A stretch of 64,000 nt of DNA from Pantoea alhagi (lineage in GTDB: Bacteria; Pseudomonadota; Gammaproteobacteria; Enterobacterales; Enterobacteriaceae). Positions 33,705 to 42,566 of this stretch are shown here, in pieces (position 1 is the stretch's first letter; the number at the start of each line of letters is the position of its first letter). The stretch lies in the NCBI RefSeq assembly GCF_002101395.1, contig NZ_CP019706.1, positions 1,054,001 to 1,118,000 of the forward strand, in the 5' to 3' direction. A model generated the notes under the pieces. That model had not been told where the DNA came from and made no database searches. It worked only from the letters and a program-made list of their open reading frames with translations. The translations under genes and the position numbers were made by a program.

Positions 33705-34877
33705 TTAATGCTGATAGATGATTTCGACACCTTCGTCGTCATCTTCGTCCCAGTCATCATCCCAATCTTCATCCACTTCTTCTTCTGCCTGTTCCAGCGC
33801 TTCACGGTGGTAATCGTCCCACATGAATTCAGCTTTCTCAGGTTTCTTCTCTTCCTGTTCCGCCTCTTTGGGATTGGCGATCAGGAAGGACATCACATCC
33901 CAGCACAGCGCATTCACGCCGGTCTGACTGGCGGCAGAGATAAGATAATATTTCTCATCCCAGCCAAGCGCTTCCACAATGGCCTTCGCACGCGTTTCCG
34001 CTTCTTCTTTACTCAGCAGATCCACTTTGTTGAAGACCAGCCAGCGCGGCTTGTCATACAGTTTTTCACTGTATTTCTTCAGCTCGCCGAGGATGATACG
34101 CGCATTTTCTACCGGATCGGATTCATCAATCGGCGCCAGATCGATCAGGTGCAGCAGAACGCGGCAGCGTTCCAGATGCTTCAGGAAGCGAATGCCCAGG
34201 CCCGCGCCATCCGCAGCGCCTTCAATCAGGCCAGGAATATCGGCGACCACAAAGCTTTTTTCATTATCCATACGCACTACGCCAAGGCTCGGCACCAGCG
34301 TGGTAAAGGGATAATCAGCCACTTTCGGCTTGGCGGCAGACACCGCGCGGATAAAGGTTGATTTACCGGCGTTTGGCAGACCCAGCATGCCAACATCGGC
34401 CAGCAGCATCAGCTCCAGCTGCAGATCGCGCTTCTCACCCGGCGTACCCATGGTTTTCTGACGCGGGGTACGGTTAACGGAAGATTTAAAGCGCGTGTTG
34501 CCCAGACCGTGCCAGCCGCCTTTTGCTACCATCAGCTTTTGCTCATGGCGCGTCAGGTCGCCCAGCGTTTCACCGGTACCCTGATCGATAACGCGCGTGC
34601 CGACCGGCACTTTAATCACGATATCTTTACCACGCTTGCCGGTACAGTCACGGCTCTGCCCGTTCTGTCCACGCTCGGCGCGGAAAGATTTTTCAAAGCG
34701 ATAATCGATCAGCGTGTTAAGGTTTTCATCGGCCAGCAGATAGACATCGCCGCCGTCACCGCCGTCGCCGCCGTCCGGGCCGCCTTTCGGAATATATTTT
34801 TCGCGGCGGAAGCTAACGCAACCATTACCGCCGTCACCTGCAACGACCAGAATCGTCGCTTCATCAACAAACTTCAT
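33705..34877 (-). CDS. obgE: Obg-family GTPase (ObgE/CgtA)
   Basis: ObgE is an essential GTPase that acts in 50S assembly and the stringent response. The glycine-rich OBG domain covers residues 1-158 (GGDGGDGGDVYLLAD). The G domain has GLPNAGKST near 165, DIPGL and NKVD, and an acidic disordered C-terminus follows. Its 390 residues equal E. coli. It lies downstream of rpmA; yhbE, which separates them in E. coli, is absent. Confidence 0.98.
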   Translation of the reverse strand: MKFVDEATILVVAGDGGNGCVSFRREKYIPKGGPDGGDGGDGGDVYLLADENLNTLIDYRFEKSFRAERGQNGQSRDCTGKRGKDIVIKVPVGTRVIDQGTGETLGDLTRHEQKLMVAKGGWHGLGNTRFKSSVNRTPRQKTMGTPGEKRDLQLELMLLADVGMLGLPNAGKSTFIRAVSAAKPKVADYPFTTLVPSLGVVRMDNEKSFVVADIPGLIEGAADGAGLGIRFLKHLERCRVLLHLIDLAPIDESDPVENARIILGELKKYSEKLYDKPRWLVFNKVDLLSKEEAETRAKAIVEALGWDEKYYLISAASQTGVNALCWDVMSFLIANPKEAEQEEKKPEKAEFMWDDYHREALEQAEEEVDEDWDDDWDEDDDEGVEIIYQH

Positions 34878-35013
34878 TTACCTTCTCCGTAAATCATTCA
34901 CCTGGCGACCGGATAAACCGGTGCGGCTTTAATTCCGCCGAGGCCATAAGCGATGACCCGTTGCGGAAAGACTGTACGTAAATTGTACAGCAAATCAGGC
35001 AAGCTCAAAATGT

Positions 35014-35043
35014 AAAAAGCCCCGCAATATTCTGCGGGGCTTT
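35014..35043 (-). terminator. Terminator after rplU-rpmA
   Basis: AAGCCCCGCA and TGCGGGGCTT form a strong stem followed by T5 on the minus strand, 44 bases after rpmA. obgE therefore probably has its own promoter in the 209-base gap or is read through. Confidence 0.88.
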
Positions 35044-35086
35044 CATTCTCTGGCAGGCAGATTAACCAGCCTGCAGCACGACAACC

Positions 35087-35344
35087 TTACTCAGCAACGA
35101 TGCTGACGTATTTACGGTTGTTCGGGCCTTTAACTTCGAATTTCACTTTACCGTTTGCAGTAGCAAACAGAGTGTGGTCACGGCCAAGACCAACGTTAGT
35201 GCCTGCGTGGAACTTGGTGCCACGCTGACGAACGATGATGTTGCCAGCCAGTACAGATTCACCGCCGAAACGTTTTACGCCCAGGCGCTGTGCATTTGAG
35301 TCGCGACCGTTACGTGTTGAGCCGCCAGCCTTTTTGTGTGCCAT
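35087..35344 (-). CDS. rpmA: Large ribosomal subunit protein bL27
   Basis: L27 reaches the peptidyl-transferase centre with its N-terminus. The sequence MAHKKAGGSTRNGRDSNAQR is the E. coli-type N-terminus without the cleavable extension found in Firmicutes. Its 85 residues equal E. coli. It lies 15 bases after rplU and forms the L21-L27 operon. Confidence 0.99.
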   Translation of the reverse strand: MAHKKAGGSTRNGRDSNAQRLGVKRFGGESVLAGNIIVRQRGTKFHAGTNVGLGRDHTLFATANGKVKFEVKGPNNRKYVSIVAE

Positions 35345-35359
35345 TTGTCAGATCTCCTC

Positions 35360-35671
35360 TCAGGCGCTGATGCCAGTGATTTTCACATCAGTGAACCACT
35401 GACGATGGCCCTGCTGCTTACGATGGTGTTTACGACGACGAAACTTAACGATCTTAATTTTCTCGCCACGACCATGAGCAACAACTTCTGCTTTGATCAC
35501 GCCACCTGAAACCAGCGGTGCGCCGATTGTAACGTCGTCACCATTTGCAATCATCAGAACCTGATCGAACTCAATAGTTTCGCCGGTTGCGATGTCCAGC
35601 TTTTCCAGGCGAACGGTTTGACCTTCGCTTACTCGGTGTTGTTTACCACCACTTTGGAAAACCGCGTACAT
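35360..35671 (-). CDS. rplU: Large ribosomal subunit protein bL21
   Basis: L21 binds 23S rRNA and contacts L20. The ATG at 35671 is preceded by GGAG five bases upstream and gives 103 residues as in E. coli, starting MYAVFQSGGKQHRV. The lysine/arginine-rich KFRRRKHHRKQQGHRQ segment near the end is typical. It is divergent from ispB, with 257 bases between them. Confidence 0.99.
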   Translation of the reverse strand: MYAVFQSGGKQHRVSEGQTVRLEKLDIATGETIEFDQVLMIANGDDVTIGAPLVSGGVIKAEVVAHGRGEKIKIVKFRRRKHHRKQQGHRQWFTDVKITGISA

Positions 35672-35928
35672 ATAAAACTCCGCTTCTGCGCTTACCTTCT
35701 TCAATTGTCAGGCGGCGCGATAAATATTCACAATAGGGCGCGAATTCTACGCAAAAATCCCTGCGTTGACAAGAGGACATAGCAAAGGATTGCAGAAAAA
35801 AAACGCAGCGCCATACCCAGGATTCAAGAGCCTCGTTTTTCAAGTACAATCTGTAATACATTACATGGCACAGACATGGGCAAAGTCGCTTAACATGGCG
35901 CTGAACAGAGCAATAGCTGAACAGACTG

Positions 35929-36900
35929 ATGAATTTAGAACAAATTAATGAATTAACCGCCCAAGATATGGCGGCCGTCAACGAGACCATCCTCTCACAG
36001 CTGAATTCAGATGTTTCGCTCATCAATCAGTTGGGTTACTACATTATCAGCGGCGGCGGAAAGCGTATTCGTCCTATGATTGCCATTCTTGCGGCGCGAG
36101 CGCTCGGCTATGAAGGTAAGCAGCACGTGACTATTGCCGCGCTGATTGAATTTATTCATACCGCGACGCTATTGCATGACGATGTAGTGGATGAATCTGA
36201 TATGCGGCGCGGAAAAGCCACGGCCAACGCGGCCTTTGGCAACGCAGCCAGCGTGCTGGTTGGCGATTTTATTTATACCCGCGCCTTTCAAATGATGACC
36301 AGCCTTGGTTCGCTGCGTATTCTGGCTTTGATGTCAGAAGCAGTAAACGTTATCGCCGAAGGCGAAGTGCTGCAGCTAATGAACTGTAACGATCCGGATA
36401 TCACTGAAGAGAGCTATATGCGGGTGATTTACAGTAAAACAGCGCGTCTGTTCGAAGCCGCGGCGCAATCTTCCGGTATTCTGGCGGGCGCGACTGAAGC
36501 TCAGGAGCAGGGTTTACAGGATTATGGCCGCTATCTCGGCACCGCCTTTCAGCTGATTGACGATCTGCTTGATTACAGCGCCGATGGACAAACGTTGGGG
36601 AAAAACGTCGGTGACGATCTCAGCGAAGGTAAACCTACCCTGCCGTTGCTGCATGCCATGCGCCATGGCAATGCCCAGCAGACCGCCATGATACGTGAAG
36701 CCATTGAACAGGGTAATGGTCGCCATTTGCTGGATCCGGTACTGGAGGCGATGCGTCAATGCGGTTCTCTTGAGTGGACGCGCAGCCGTGCCGAACAGGA
36801 AGCAGATAAAGCTATTGCTGCTCTGCAGGTGTTGCCAGAATCTCCCTGGCGCAGCGCGCTGGAAGCGCTGGCTCATATGGCAGTACAGCGCGACTCCTGA
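35929..36900 (+). CDS. ispB: All-trans-octaprenyl-diphosphate synthase
   Basis: IspB makes the C40 side chain of ubiquinone and menaquinone by repeated isopentenyl transfers. The two aspartate-rich motifs are D84-D85-VV-D88 and D211-D212-LL-D215. The GGGKRIRPM substrate motif is at 42-50. Its 323 residues equal E. coli. It is divergent from rplU and followed by a terminator. The essential quinone link complements the ubiUVT genes elsewhere in the window. Confidence 0.98.
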   Translation: MNLEQINELTAQDMAAVNETILSQLNSDVSLINQLGYYIISGGGKRIRPMIAILAARALGYEGKQHVTIAALIEFIHTATLLHDDVVDESDMRRGKATANAAFGNAASVLVGDFIYTRAFQMMTSLGSLRILALMSEAVNVIAEGEVLQLMNCNDPDITEESYMRVIYSKTARLFEAAAQSSGILAGATEAQEQGLQDYGRYLGTAFQLIDDLLDYSADGQTLGKNVGDDLSEGKPTLPLLHAMRHGNAQQTAMIREAIEQGNGRHLLDPVLEAMRQCGSLEWTRSRAEQEADKAIAALQVLPESPWRSALEALAHMAVQRDS

Positions 36901-36907
36901 TGCGTTA

Positions 36908-36949
36908 CGGGGGGCGCTTTTTAACGCTCCCCCACTCTTTATTTTTTCC
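36908..36949 (+). terminator. Terminator after ispB
   Basis: A G-rich arm (CGGGGGGCG) pairs with CGCTCCCCC around a short loop, followed by CTCTTTATTTTTT. It begins eight bases after the ispB stop. Confidence 0.65.
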
Positions 36950-37183
36950 TTCCGTTTGCAATCACCCATCACGCTTTTGCGAAGAGAAACACATTTCTCT
37001 CGCTTCATTTGGAATTTACTGGAAATAAATGGATTCTGTTTGCTATAAAAAACCACTTTCTGGCAAGATGGAGCTTGAACTACAAACAGAAATATACTCT
37101 TTCCCCTAACTCTTTTAGTTTAAAGTTTCTTAAAAACTCCAACAATTTTCGTCAAGAATAATCAGCATAGGGAGACGTGCGCT

Positions 37184-37459
37184 ATGGGTAATGTGAATAA
37201 AACAAAGCAAGACTGGCATACGGCGGATATCATTGCCGCCCTGCATAAAAAGGGAACCTCTCTTGCTGCAGTATCGCGCCAGGCTGGCCTGAGTTCATCA
37301 ACGCTGGCTAATGCGCTCAATCGTCCATGGCCGAAAGGGGAATGGTTAATTGCCGAGGCGCTCGCGGTTCATCCGGCGGAAATTTGGCCCAGCCGCTACT
37401 ACGATCCCATAACCGGGAAGCTGATTGATCGTAAAAAGTTGATTCGTTCCCGCTCCTGA
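37184..37459 (+). CDS. sfsB: Ner-like DNA-binding transcriptional regulator SfsB (Nlp)
   Basis: The 91-residue protein is a Ner-family winged or helix-turn-helix DNA-binding protein like phage Mu Ner. Conserved parts are WHTADIIAALHKKGTSLAAV, GLSSSTLANALNRPWPKGE and IWPSRYYDP. E. coli SfsB/Nlp (92 residues) was linked to maltose gene expression. GGGAG precedes the ATG. It occupies the same place between ispB and murA as in E. coli. The regulon here is unknown. Confidence 0.92.
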   Translation: MGNVNKTKQDWHTADIIAALHKKGTSLAAVSRQAGLSSSTLANALNRPWPKGEWLIAEALAVHPAEIWPSRYYDPITGKLIDRKKLIRSRS

Positions 37460-37471
37460 CCCCGCTTAAAT

Positions 37472-37507
37472 AAAAAAAAACAGCCCCCGAAATCGGGCGC
37501 TGTTTTT
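37472..37507. terminator. Bidirectional terminator between sfsB and murA
   Basis: AACAGC...GCTGTT with an inner CCCGA/TCGGG stem is flanked by nine A and five T. It can end both convergent genes. Confidence 0.85.
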
Positions 37508-37545
37508 AACAAAAACGTCTTCAGAACGCGCTACAGCAGCGAGAT

Positions 37546-38805
37546 TTATTCGCCTTTAACCCGTTCGATTTTCGCGCCCATGGCGATCAGCTTATCTTCG
37601 ATATGCTCATAGCCACGATCGATATGATAAATACGATCGACCATTGTGGTTCCTTCAGCAATACAGCCAGCCAGTACCAGGCTGGCGGAAGCGCGTAAAT
37701 CCGTCGCCATCACCTGCGCACCAGAAAGCTTCTCTACGCCGTAGCAAATCGCCGTATTGCTTTCGATCTCTGCATGCGCGCCCATACGTATCAGCTCAGG
37801 AATATGCATAAACCGGTTTTCGAAAATGGTTTCGGTAATGACGCCGGTTCCTTCTGCAACCAGGTTTAGCAATGTAAACTGCGCCTGCATATCGGTAGGA
37901 AAACCCGGATGCGGCGCGGTACGCACGTTAACGGCTTTCGGACGTTTACCGTGCATATCAAGGCTGATCCAGTCTTCACCCGTTTCGATTTCCGCACCGG
38001 CTTCACGCAACTTCGCCAGTACCGCATCCAGCGTATCAGGCTGCGTTTTATGACACACAACCTTGCCGCCAGAGATCGCTGCAGCAACCAGAAAAGTTCC
38101 CGTTTCAATACGATCAGGCAATACGCGGTAAACGCCGCCGCCCAGGCGCTCAACGCCCTCAATCGTAATACGATCGCCGCCTGCACCGCTGATTTTTGCG
38201 CCCAGGGTATTCAGGAAGTTCGCGGTATCCACGATTTCCGGTTCACGCGCGGCGTTTTCAATGATGGTCGTGCCGGTCGCCAGGGTCGCCGCAGACATGA
38301 TGGTAACCGTCGCGCCAACGCTGACTTTATCCATCACTATGTGCGCGCCCTTCAAACGCCCATTGACCGAGGCTTTAACATAGCCCTCTTCCAGCTTGAT
38401 TTCCGCGCCCAGTTGCTCCAGCCCGGTAATATGCAAATCAACCGGTCGCGCGCCGATGGCGCAGCCGCCAGGTAAAGAGACCTGCCCCTGACCAAAACGC
38501 GCTACCAGCGGTCCCAGCGCCCAAATCGAGGCGCGCATGGTTTTCACCAGCTCATAAGGGGCGCAGTAAATATCTACTTTACTGGCATCAAGATGCACAG
38601 AGCCATTGCGCTCCGCTTTTACACCCAGCTGGCTGAGCAGCTTCATGGTGGTATCAATGTCCTTCAGTTTCGGGACATTCTGAATCTCCACCGGCTCTTC
38701 AGCCAGCAGAGCGGCGAACAGGATCGGCAGGGCGGCATTTTTAGCGCCGGAGATGGTGACTTCACCGCTTAGCCGGGTCGGACCCTGTACACGAAATTTA
38801 TCCAT
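37546..38805 (-). CDS. murA: UDP-N-acetylglucosamine 1-carboxyvinyltransferase
   Basis: MurA transfers enolpyruvate from PEP to UDP-GlcNAc, the first committed peptidoglycan step, and is the fosfomycin target. The reactive cysteine is C115 in LPGGCAIGARPVDLH, so the enzyme is of the fosfomycin-sensitive type. K22 (SGAKNAALPI) is present. Its 419 residues equal E. coli. It follows ibaG, 68 bases downstream. Confidence 0.98.
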   Translation of the reverse strand: MDKFRVQGPTRLSGEVTISGAKNAALPILFAALLAEEPVEIQNVPKLKDIDTTMKLLSQLGVKAERNGSVHLDASKVDIYCAPYELVKTMRASIWALGPLVARFGQGQVSLPGGCAIGARPVDLHITGLEQLGAEIKLEEGYVKASVNGRLKGAHIVMDKVSVGATVTIMSAATLATGTTIIENAAREPEIVDTANFLNTLGAKISGAGGDRITIEGVERLGGGVYRVLPDRIETGTFLVAAAISGGKVVCHKTQPDTLDAVLAKLREAGAEIETGEDWISLDMHGKRPKAVNVRTAPHPGFPTDMQAQFTLLNLVAEGTGVITETIFENRFMHIPELIRMGAHAEIESNTAICYGVEKLSGAQVMATDLRASASLVLAGCIAEGTTMVDRIYHIDRGYEHIEDKLIAMGAKIERVKGE

Positions 38806-38873
38806 TGCAACTGCTCTCTGTTGTCAGAACTTAAAAGGCCATCGAGTCGCGGACCATAAACCGCCTCAACAGC

Positions 38874-39128
38874 TTAAAAACCGTTTAGCTTACGATCCCG
38901 TTCCCACTCTTCAGGGGTGTAGGTTTTGATGGATACCGCATGAATACGGTTATCAGCGATATATTCCATCAGCGGCGCATAGACCGCCTGCTGTTTTTTC
39001 ACGCGACTCAGCTCAGCGAACAATTCGCCAACGGCGATAACCTGAAAATGGCTGCCGTCACCGCTGACATGTACTTCTTTTAACGGCAGTGCGTTCATTA
39101 GCACTGTCTGAATTTCACTATTTTCCAT
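38874..39128 (-). CDS. ibaG: BolA-family protein IbaG
   Basis: IbaG is a BolA-type protein that forms [2Fe-2S]-bridged complexes with the monothiol glutaredoxin GrxD and responds to acid. The BolA fold signature VHVSGDGSHFQVIAVGELF and the invariant histidine in RIHAVSIKTYTPEEW are present. The ATG at 39128 gives 84 residues as in E. coli; it has no strong Shine-Dalgarno. The gene lies between the mla terminator and murA. Confidence 0.94.
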   Translation of the reverse strand: MENSEIQTVLMNALPLKEVHVSGDGSHFQVIAVGELFAELSRVKKQQAVYAPLMEYIADNRIHAVSIKTYTPEEWERDRKLNGF

Positions 39129-39198
39129 GATTTTTTTACATTCGGTTGATGATAAACAGGCAGTCATATTAGTTGAAAGCGCATTTATCTTAAACAAA

Positions 39199-39228
39199 CA
39201 AAAAGCCCCCGGCTGGGCAGGGGCTTAT
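39199..39228 (-). terminator. Terminator of the mla operon
   Basis: AAGCCCCTG...CCGGGGGCTT forms an imperfect GC-rich stem followed by TTTTTG on the minus strand, 18 bases after mlaB. It separates mlaFEDCB from ibaG-murA, although read-through is likely because no clear promoter is visible. Confidence 0.75.
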
Positions 39229-39245
39229 ACAAAAATCCAGCGCGA

Positions 39246-39551
39246 TTAGTCGCAATTTTCAGCAGAAACAATAATCTGCTGTAAATTGTACAGCATGATC
39301 AGGGAGTGTAATTTATCCGTGATACCGCTGAAAACGGGGCTGGCACCCTGCTGTTGCGCTATCTGACGCAGATGCACCAGTAACGCCAGACCGGCAGAGT
39401 CTACGCGCTGCAGCCCGGAAACATCGATAACCTCAATTTTTTGCATTGCGGTTTCGCGCTGCTGCCACAGGCCGAGCAGTGTTTCCCGGTCAAGCTCCCC
39501 GCGAAGGTAAAGCGTTTTTGCCTCAACCTGCCAGCTCAGAAGATCAGCCAT
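39246..39551 (-). CDS. mlaB: STAS-domain subunit MlaB of the phospholipid transporter
   Basis: MlaB is the cytoplasmic STAS protein that binds MlaF and stabilises the MlaFEDB complex. The STAS core is IDVSGLQRVDSAGLALLVHLRQIA, containing the conserved Ser (equivalent to the E. coli Thr in RVDTGG) before the GL turn. The 101-residue protein is a little longer than the E. coli 97. Its ATG overlaps the mlaC end by eight bases. Confidence 0.93.
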   Translation of the reverse strand: MADLLSWQVEAKTLYLRGELDRETLLGLWQQRETAMQKIEVIDVSGLQRVDSAGLALLVHLRQIAQQQGASPVFSGITDKLHSLIMLYNLQQIIVSAENCD

Positions 39552-40182
39552 TATTTTTCTGATCCAGAGTAATAGGCTGCGCCGCATAGTTTTTCAGCTG
39601 CTGCGTCATACCGTCGATGCCTTTGGTACGCAAAATATCGCTCCACTCATTTTGTTTGGTGGTGATCATACTGATCCCTTCAGCGATCATGTCGTAGGCC
39701 TGCCATTCGCCGGTACGGCTGTTTTTACGCCACTGAAAATCCAGGCGAACCGGGGGTCGTCCGTTGGGGTCGATAATGCTGACGCGGATGGCAATGATAT
39801 TCGCATCGCCCAGCGGCTGCTCCGGCGCGATTTGATACGTTTGTCCATGGTAAAGCGCCAGCGCCTGGCCATAAGCCTGCGCCAGATAATCGCCAAACGC
39901 GTTGAAATAGGCTTCGCGCTGCGCCGGCGTCGCTTCACGGTAGTAGCGGCCCAGAACCAGCGCGCCAGCATATTTAATTTGTACATAAGGCAGCAGTTCC
40001 TGACGAACAATCTCGCGCAGATAATTGGGATCCTGCTTGATTTTCGGCTGTTCATTTTTCAGACGGGTGAATGTCTTCGCCGCTGCCTCATTCATCAGCT
40101 TATAAGGATTGGTTTGATCTGCCGCGTTTGCCGCCAGCGGCGCGATAACCAGCATAGCGACCATCAGTAAACGTTTAAACAT
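39544..40182 (-). CDS. mlaC: Periplasmic phospholipid shuttle MlaC
   Basis: MlaC carries phospholipid across the periplasm between the outer-membrane MlaA-OmpC complex and the inner-membrane MlaFEDB complex. A Sec signal peptide is cleaved after MFKRLLMVAMLVIAPLAANA (20 residues). The mature Tgt2/MlaC domain contains YVQIKYAGALVLGRYYREAT and the C-terminal WSDILRTKGIDGMTQQL. It has 212 residues (E. coli 211). Confidence 0.97.
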   Translation of the reverse strand: MFKRLLMVAMLVIAPLAANAADQTNPYKLMNEAAAKTFTRLKNEQPKIKQDPNYLREIVRQELLPYVQIKYAGALVLGRYYREATPAQREAYFNAFGDYLAQAYGQALALYHGQTYQIAPEQPLGDANIIAIRVSIIDPNGRPPVRLDFQWRKNSRTGEWQAYDMIAEGISMITTKQNEWSDILRTKGIDGMTQQLKNYAAQPITLDQKNNG

Positions 40183-40194
40183 ACGTGTAGCCTC

Positions 40195-40734
40195 TTAAGG
40201 TTGTTCCGGGTTAGCAGAAGTCGGTGCTGCAGGTGCATTTTGTTCCTGCGCAGGGCTTTGATTACCATCGCCGCTCTTATACAAGAACTGACCAATCAGA
40301 TCTTCCAGCACCAGCGCCGATTTCGTATCCTGGAGCGTATCGCCATCCTTCAGAATAGCCGTGCCCATATCAGGATCGTCAAAACCAACATTTAACGCCA
40401 GATACTGTTCGCCCAGCAGCCCCTGAGTACGAATCGCCAGTGAACTGGTATCGGGAAGATGGTTATATCTGTCTTCAATTTCCATGGTTACGCGTGGCGA
40501 CAGAGATTTCTCATCCAGGGAAATATCCGTAACGCGACCAATCACCACGCCGCCAATTTTAACCGGAGAGCTAATCTTCAACCCGCCGATATTGTCAAAA
40601 GACGCGTAGAGTCTCCATGTCGGCTCGGTGCCCAGCGATTTCACATCTGCAACGCGCAGACAGAGAAACAGGATGGCGATCAGCGCCAGCAGCATGAATG
40701 CCCCTACTCCAATTTCACTTTTTTTTGTTTGCAT
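40195..40734 (-). CDS. mlaD: MCE-domain subunit MlaD
   Basis: MlaD forms a hexameric ring anchored in the inner membrane by one N-terminal helix (about residues 7-27) and channels lipid to MlaC. The MCE domain covers about 35-120 with ASFDNIGGLKISSPVKIGGVV. A Pro/Ala/Gln-rich tail ends the chain. ATG at 40734 gives MQTKKSEIGVG and 179 residues (E. coli 183). It starts four bases after mlaE. Confidence 0.95.
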   Translation of the reverse strand: MQTKKSEIGVGAFMLLALIAILFLCLRVADVKSLGTEPTWRLYASFDNIGGLKISSPVKIGGVVIGRVTDISLDEKSLSPRVTMEIEDRYNHLPDTSSLAIRTQGLLGEQYLALNVGFDDPDMGTAILKDGDTLQDTKSALVLEDLIGQFLYKSGDGNQSPAQEQNAPAAPTSANPEQP

Positions 40735-40738
40735 TGTC

Positions 40739-41521
40739 CTAGTTCCCAAACATCAGTGCCGTCAGCACAAAATCTAACCCCAGTACCGCCAGTGAGGAAT
40801 GTACTACCGTACGCGTGGTGGCCCGGCTGATCCCTTCAGAGGTCGGAATCGCATCGTAGCCGTTAAATAACGCAATCCAGGTTACCGTAATGGCAAACAC
40901 CGCGCTTTTAATCAGGCAGTTAATAATATCGGTACGGAAATCTACCGCGTTCTGCATCGCCGACCAGAAGAATCCAGGGTCGATACCTTTCCAGCTGACG
41001 CCTACCAACGCCCCGCCCCAAATGCCCACGGCGGTAAAAATCAGCGTTAATAGCGGCATACTGATAAAGCCCGCCCAGAAGCGCGGTGAAATTACCCGAC
41101 GCAGCGGATCTACCGCCATCATTTCCATGCTGGAAAGCTGCTCCGTCGCTTTCATCAGGCCGATTTCCGCCGTTAACGCCGAACCGGCGCGTCCGGCAAA
41201 CAGCAACGCCGTGACCACCGGCCCCAGTTCGCGCAGCAGCGACAATGACACCAGCATGCCGAGGCTGGTTTCAGCGCCGTAGGTCGTTAGCACCAAAAAC
41301 CCCTGCAGCCCCAGCACCATGCCGATAAACAGGCCAGAAACCAAAATGATCAGCAAGGACATCACGCCTACGCTGTATAACTGTTTGATCAGCAGCGGGG
41401 CGTGTTTGCGAAATTGCGGTTTACCGGCCAGCGCGTGAAACAGCATCAGACCGGCACGGCCAAACGAAGCACAGGTTTGGATCCCCTGGCGACCCAGTAG
41501 CGCCAGCGCATTTAAAAACAT
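40739..41521 (-). CDS. mlaE: Inner-membrane permease subunit MlaE
   Basis: MlaE is the permease of the MlaFEDB ABC transporter. Hydrophobic helices near residues 50-75, 90-110, 145-165, 195-220 and 235-258 are evident, with the conserved ELGPVVTALLFAGRAGSALTAEIG motif. The ATG at 41521 gives 260 residues, as in E. coli; the frame is open upstream into mlaF but has no ribosome site there. It begins four bases after mlaF. Confidence 0.96.
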   Translation of the reverse strand: MFLNALALLGRQGIQTCASFGRAGLMLFHALAGKPQFRKHAPLLIKQLYSVGVMSLLIILVSGLFIGMVLGLQGFLVLTTYGAETSLGMLVSLSLLRELGPVVTALLFAGRAGSALTAEIGLMKATEQLSSMEMMAVDPLRRVISPRFWAGFISMPLLTLIFTAVGIWGGALVGVSWKGIDPGFFWSAMQNAVDFRTDIINCLIKSAVFAITVTWIALFNGYDAIPTSEGISRATTRTVVHSSLAVLGLDFVLTALMFGN

Positions 41522-41525
41522 CAGC

Positions 41526-42341
41526 TTATTGACTCCCTGAACCGGTAAGATCGGCAAAATAGTCGCCAGCCGGATAACGGAAAGGCACCGGCCCATCAGC
41601 AATCCCATCGATGAACTGGCGTACACGTGCGTCAGGATTATCCTGAAGCGCCTGCGTTGTTCCCTGAGCAATGATTTTTTGCCCTGCAACAATATAGGCG
41701 TAATCGGCAATGCTCAAGACCTCAGGCACATCATGTGAAACCACGATACAGGTCATGCCCAGCGAATGATTCAGCTCATCAATCAGCTTAACCAGTACGC
41801 CCATGGTAATGGGATCCTGACCGACAAAAGGCTCGTCGAACATGATCAGATCCGGTTCCAGCGCAATCGCTCGCGCCAGTGCGGCGCGGCGCGCCATCCC
41901 GCCCGAAAGCTCTGAGGGCATTAATTTCGCTGCTCCGCGCAGACCGACCGCTTCCAGCTTCATCATCACGGTGCTGTGCAGTAGCGGCGCGGGCAAGCGC
42001 GTATGCTCCCGCAACGGCCAGGCGACATTCTCGTAAACATTAAGATCGGTAAACAGCGCTCCGGACTGAAACAGCATGCTCATACGCTTGCGTGTCTCAT
42101 ACAGGCGCGAGCGCGACAATTGGGGAATATTTTCGCCGTCGAACCAGATATCACCGGCATCTGGCTGCAGTTGGCCGCCAATAAGACGCAGCAGAGTCGT
42201 TTTACCGATACCGGAAGGCCCCATGATGGCGGTGACTTTCCCTTTTGGCACCGTTAACGAGATATTGTCGAAAATGGTGCGATTACCACGGGTAAAGCTA
42301 ACGCCGTGGACTTCGACCAGATTCGTGGATGGCTGGTGCAT
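41526..42341 (-). CDS. mlaF: ATPase subunit MlaF
   Basis: MlaF is the ABC ATPase that powers phospholipid transport. Walker A is GPSGIGKT at 41-48, the signature is ELSGGMARR, Walker B is DLIMFDEPFVGQD and the switch histidine is in VVSHD. The ATG at 42341 has AGAGG five bases upstream and gives 271 residues (E. coli 269). It is the first gene of mlaFEDCB and is divergent from yrbG. Confidence 0.97.
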   Translation of the reverse strand: MHQPSTNLVEVHGVSFTRGNRTIFDNISLTVPKGKVTAIMGPSGIGKTTLLRLIGGQLQPDAGDIWFDGENIPQLSRSRLYETRKRMSMLFQSGALFTDLNVYENVAWPLREHTRLPAPLLHSTVMMKLEAVGLRGAAKLMPSELSGGMARRAALARAIALEPDLIMFDEPFVGQDPITMGVLVKLIDELNHSLGMTCIVVSHDVPEVLSIADYAYIVAGQKIIAQGTTQALQDNPDARVRQFIDGIADGPVPFRYPAGDYFADLTGSGSQ

Positions 42342-42566
42342 TGATACCTCTGTTATCCATTTTAGGCGATTCAAAAGATTTATGTTAATCGCATCTAAGT
42401 AACCGTTGCCGCGAGTTTTACAGAAATCGGATGCTACTTCGTAGCGAAAACCGGCATACGTTTTACTTTTTGCTCGCAGACGGTCAAAATCATCGCCATT
42501 CTTTATATCGCCTGCAAAATGACGAGTCTGGCAAACCGACGAGTATAACCGATCCAAGGATTTTTC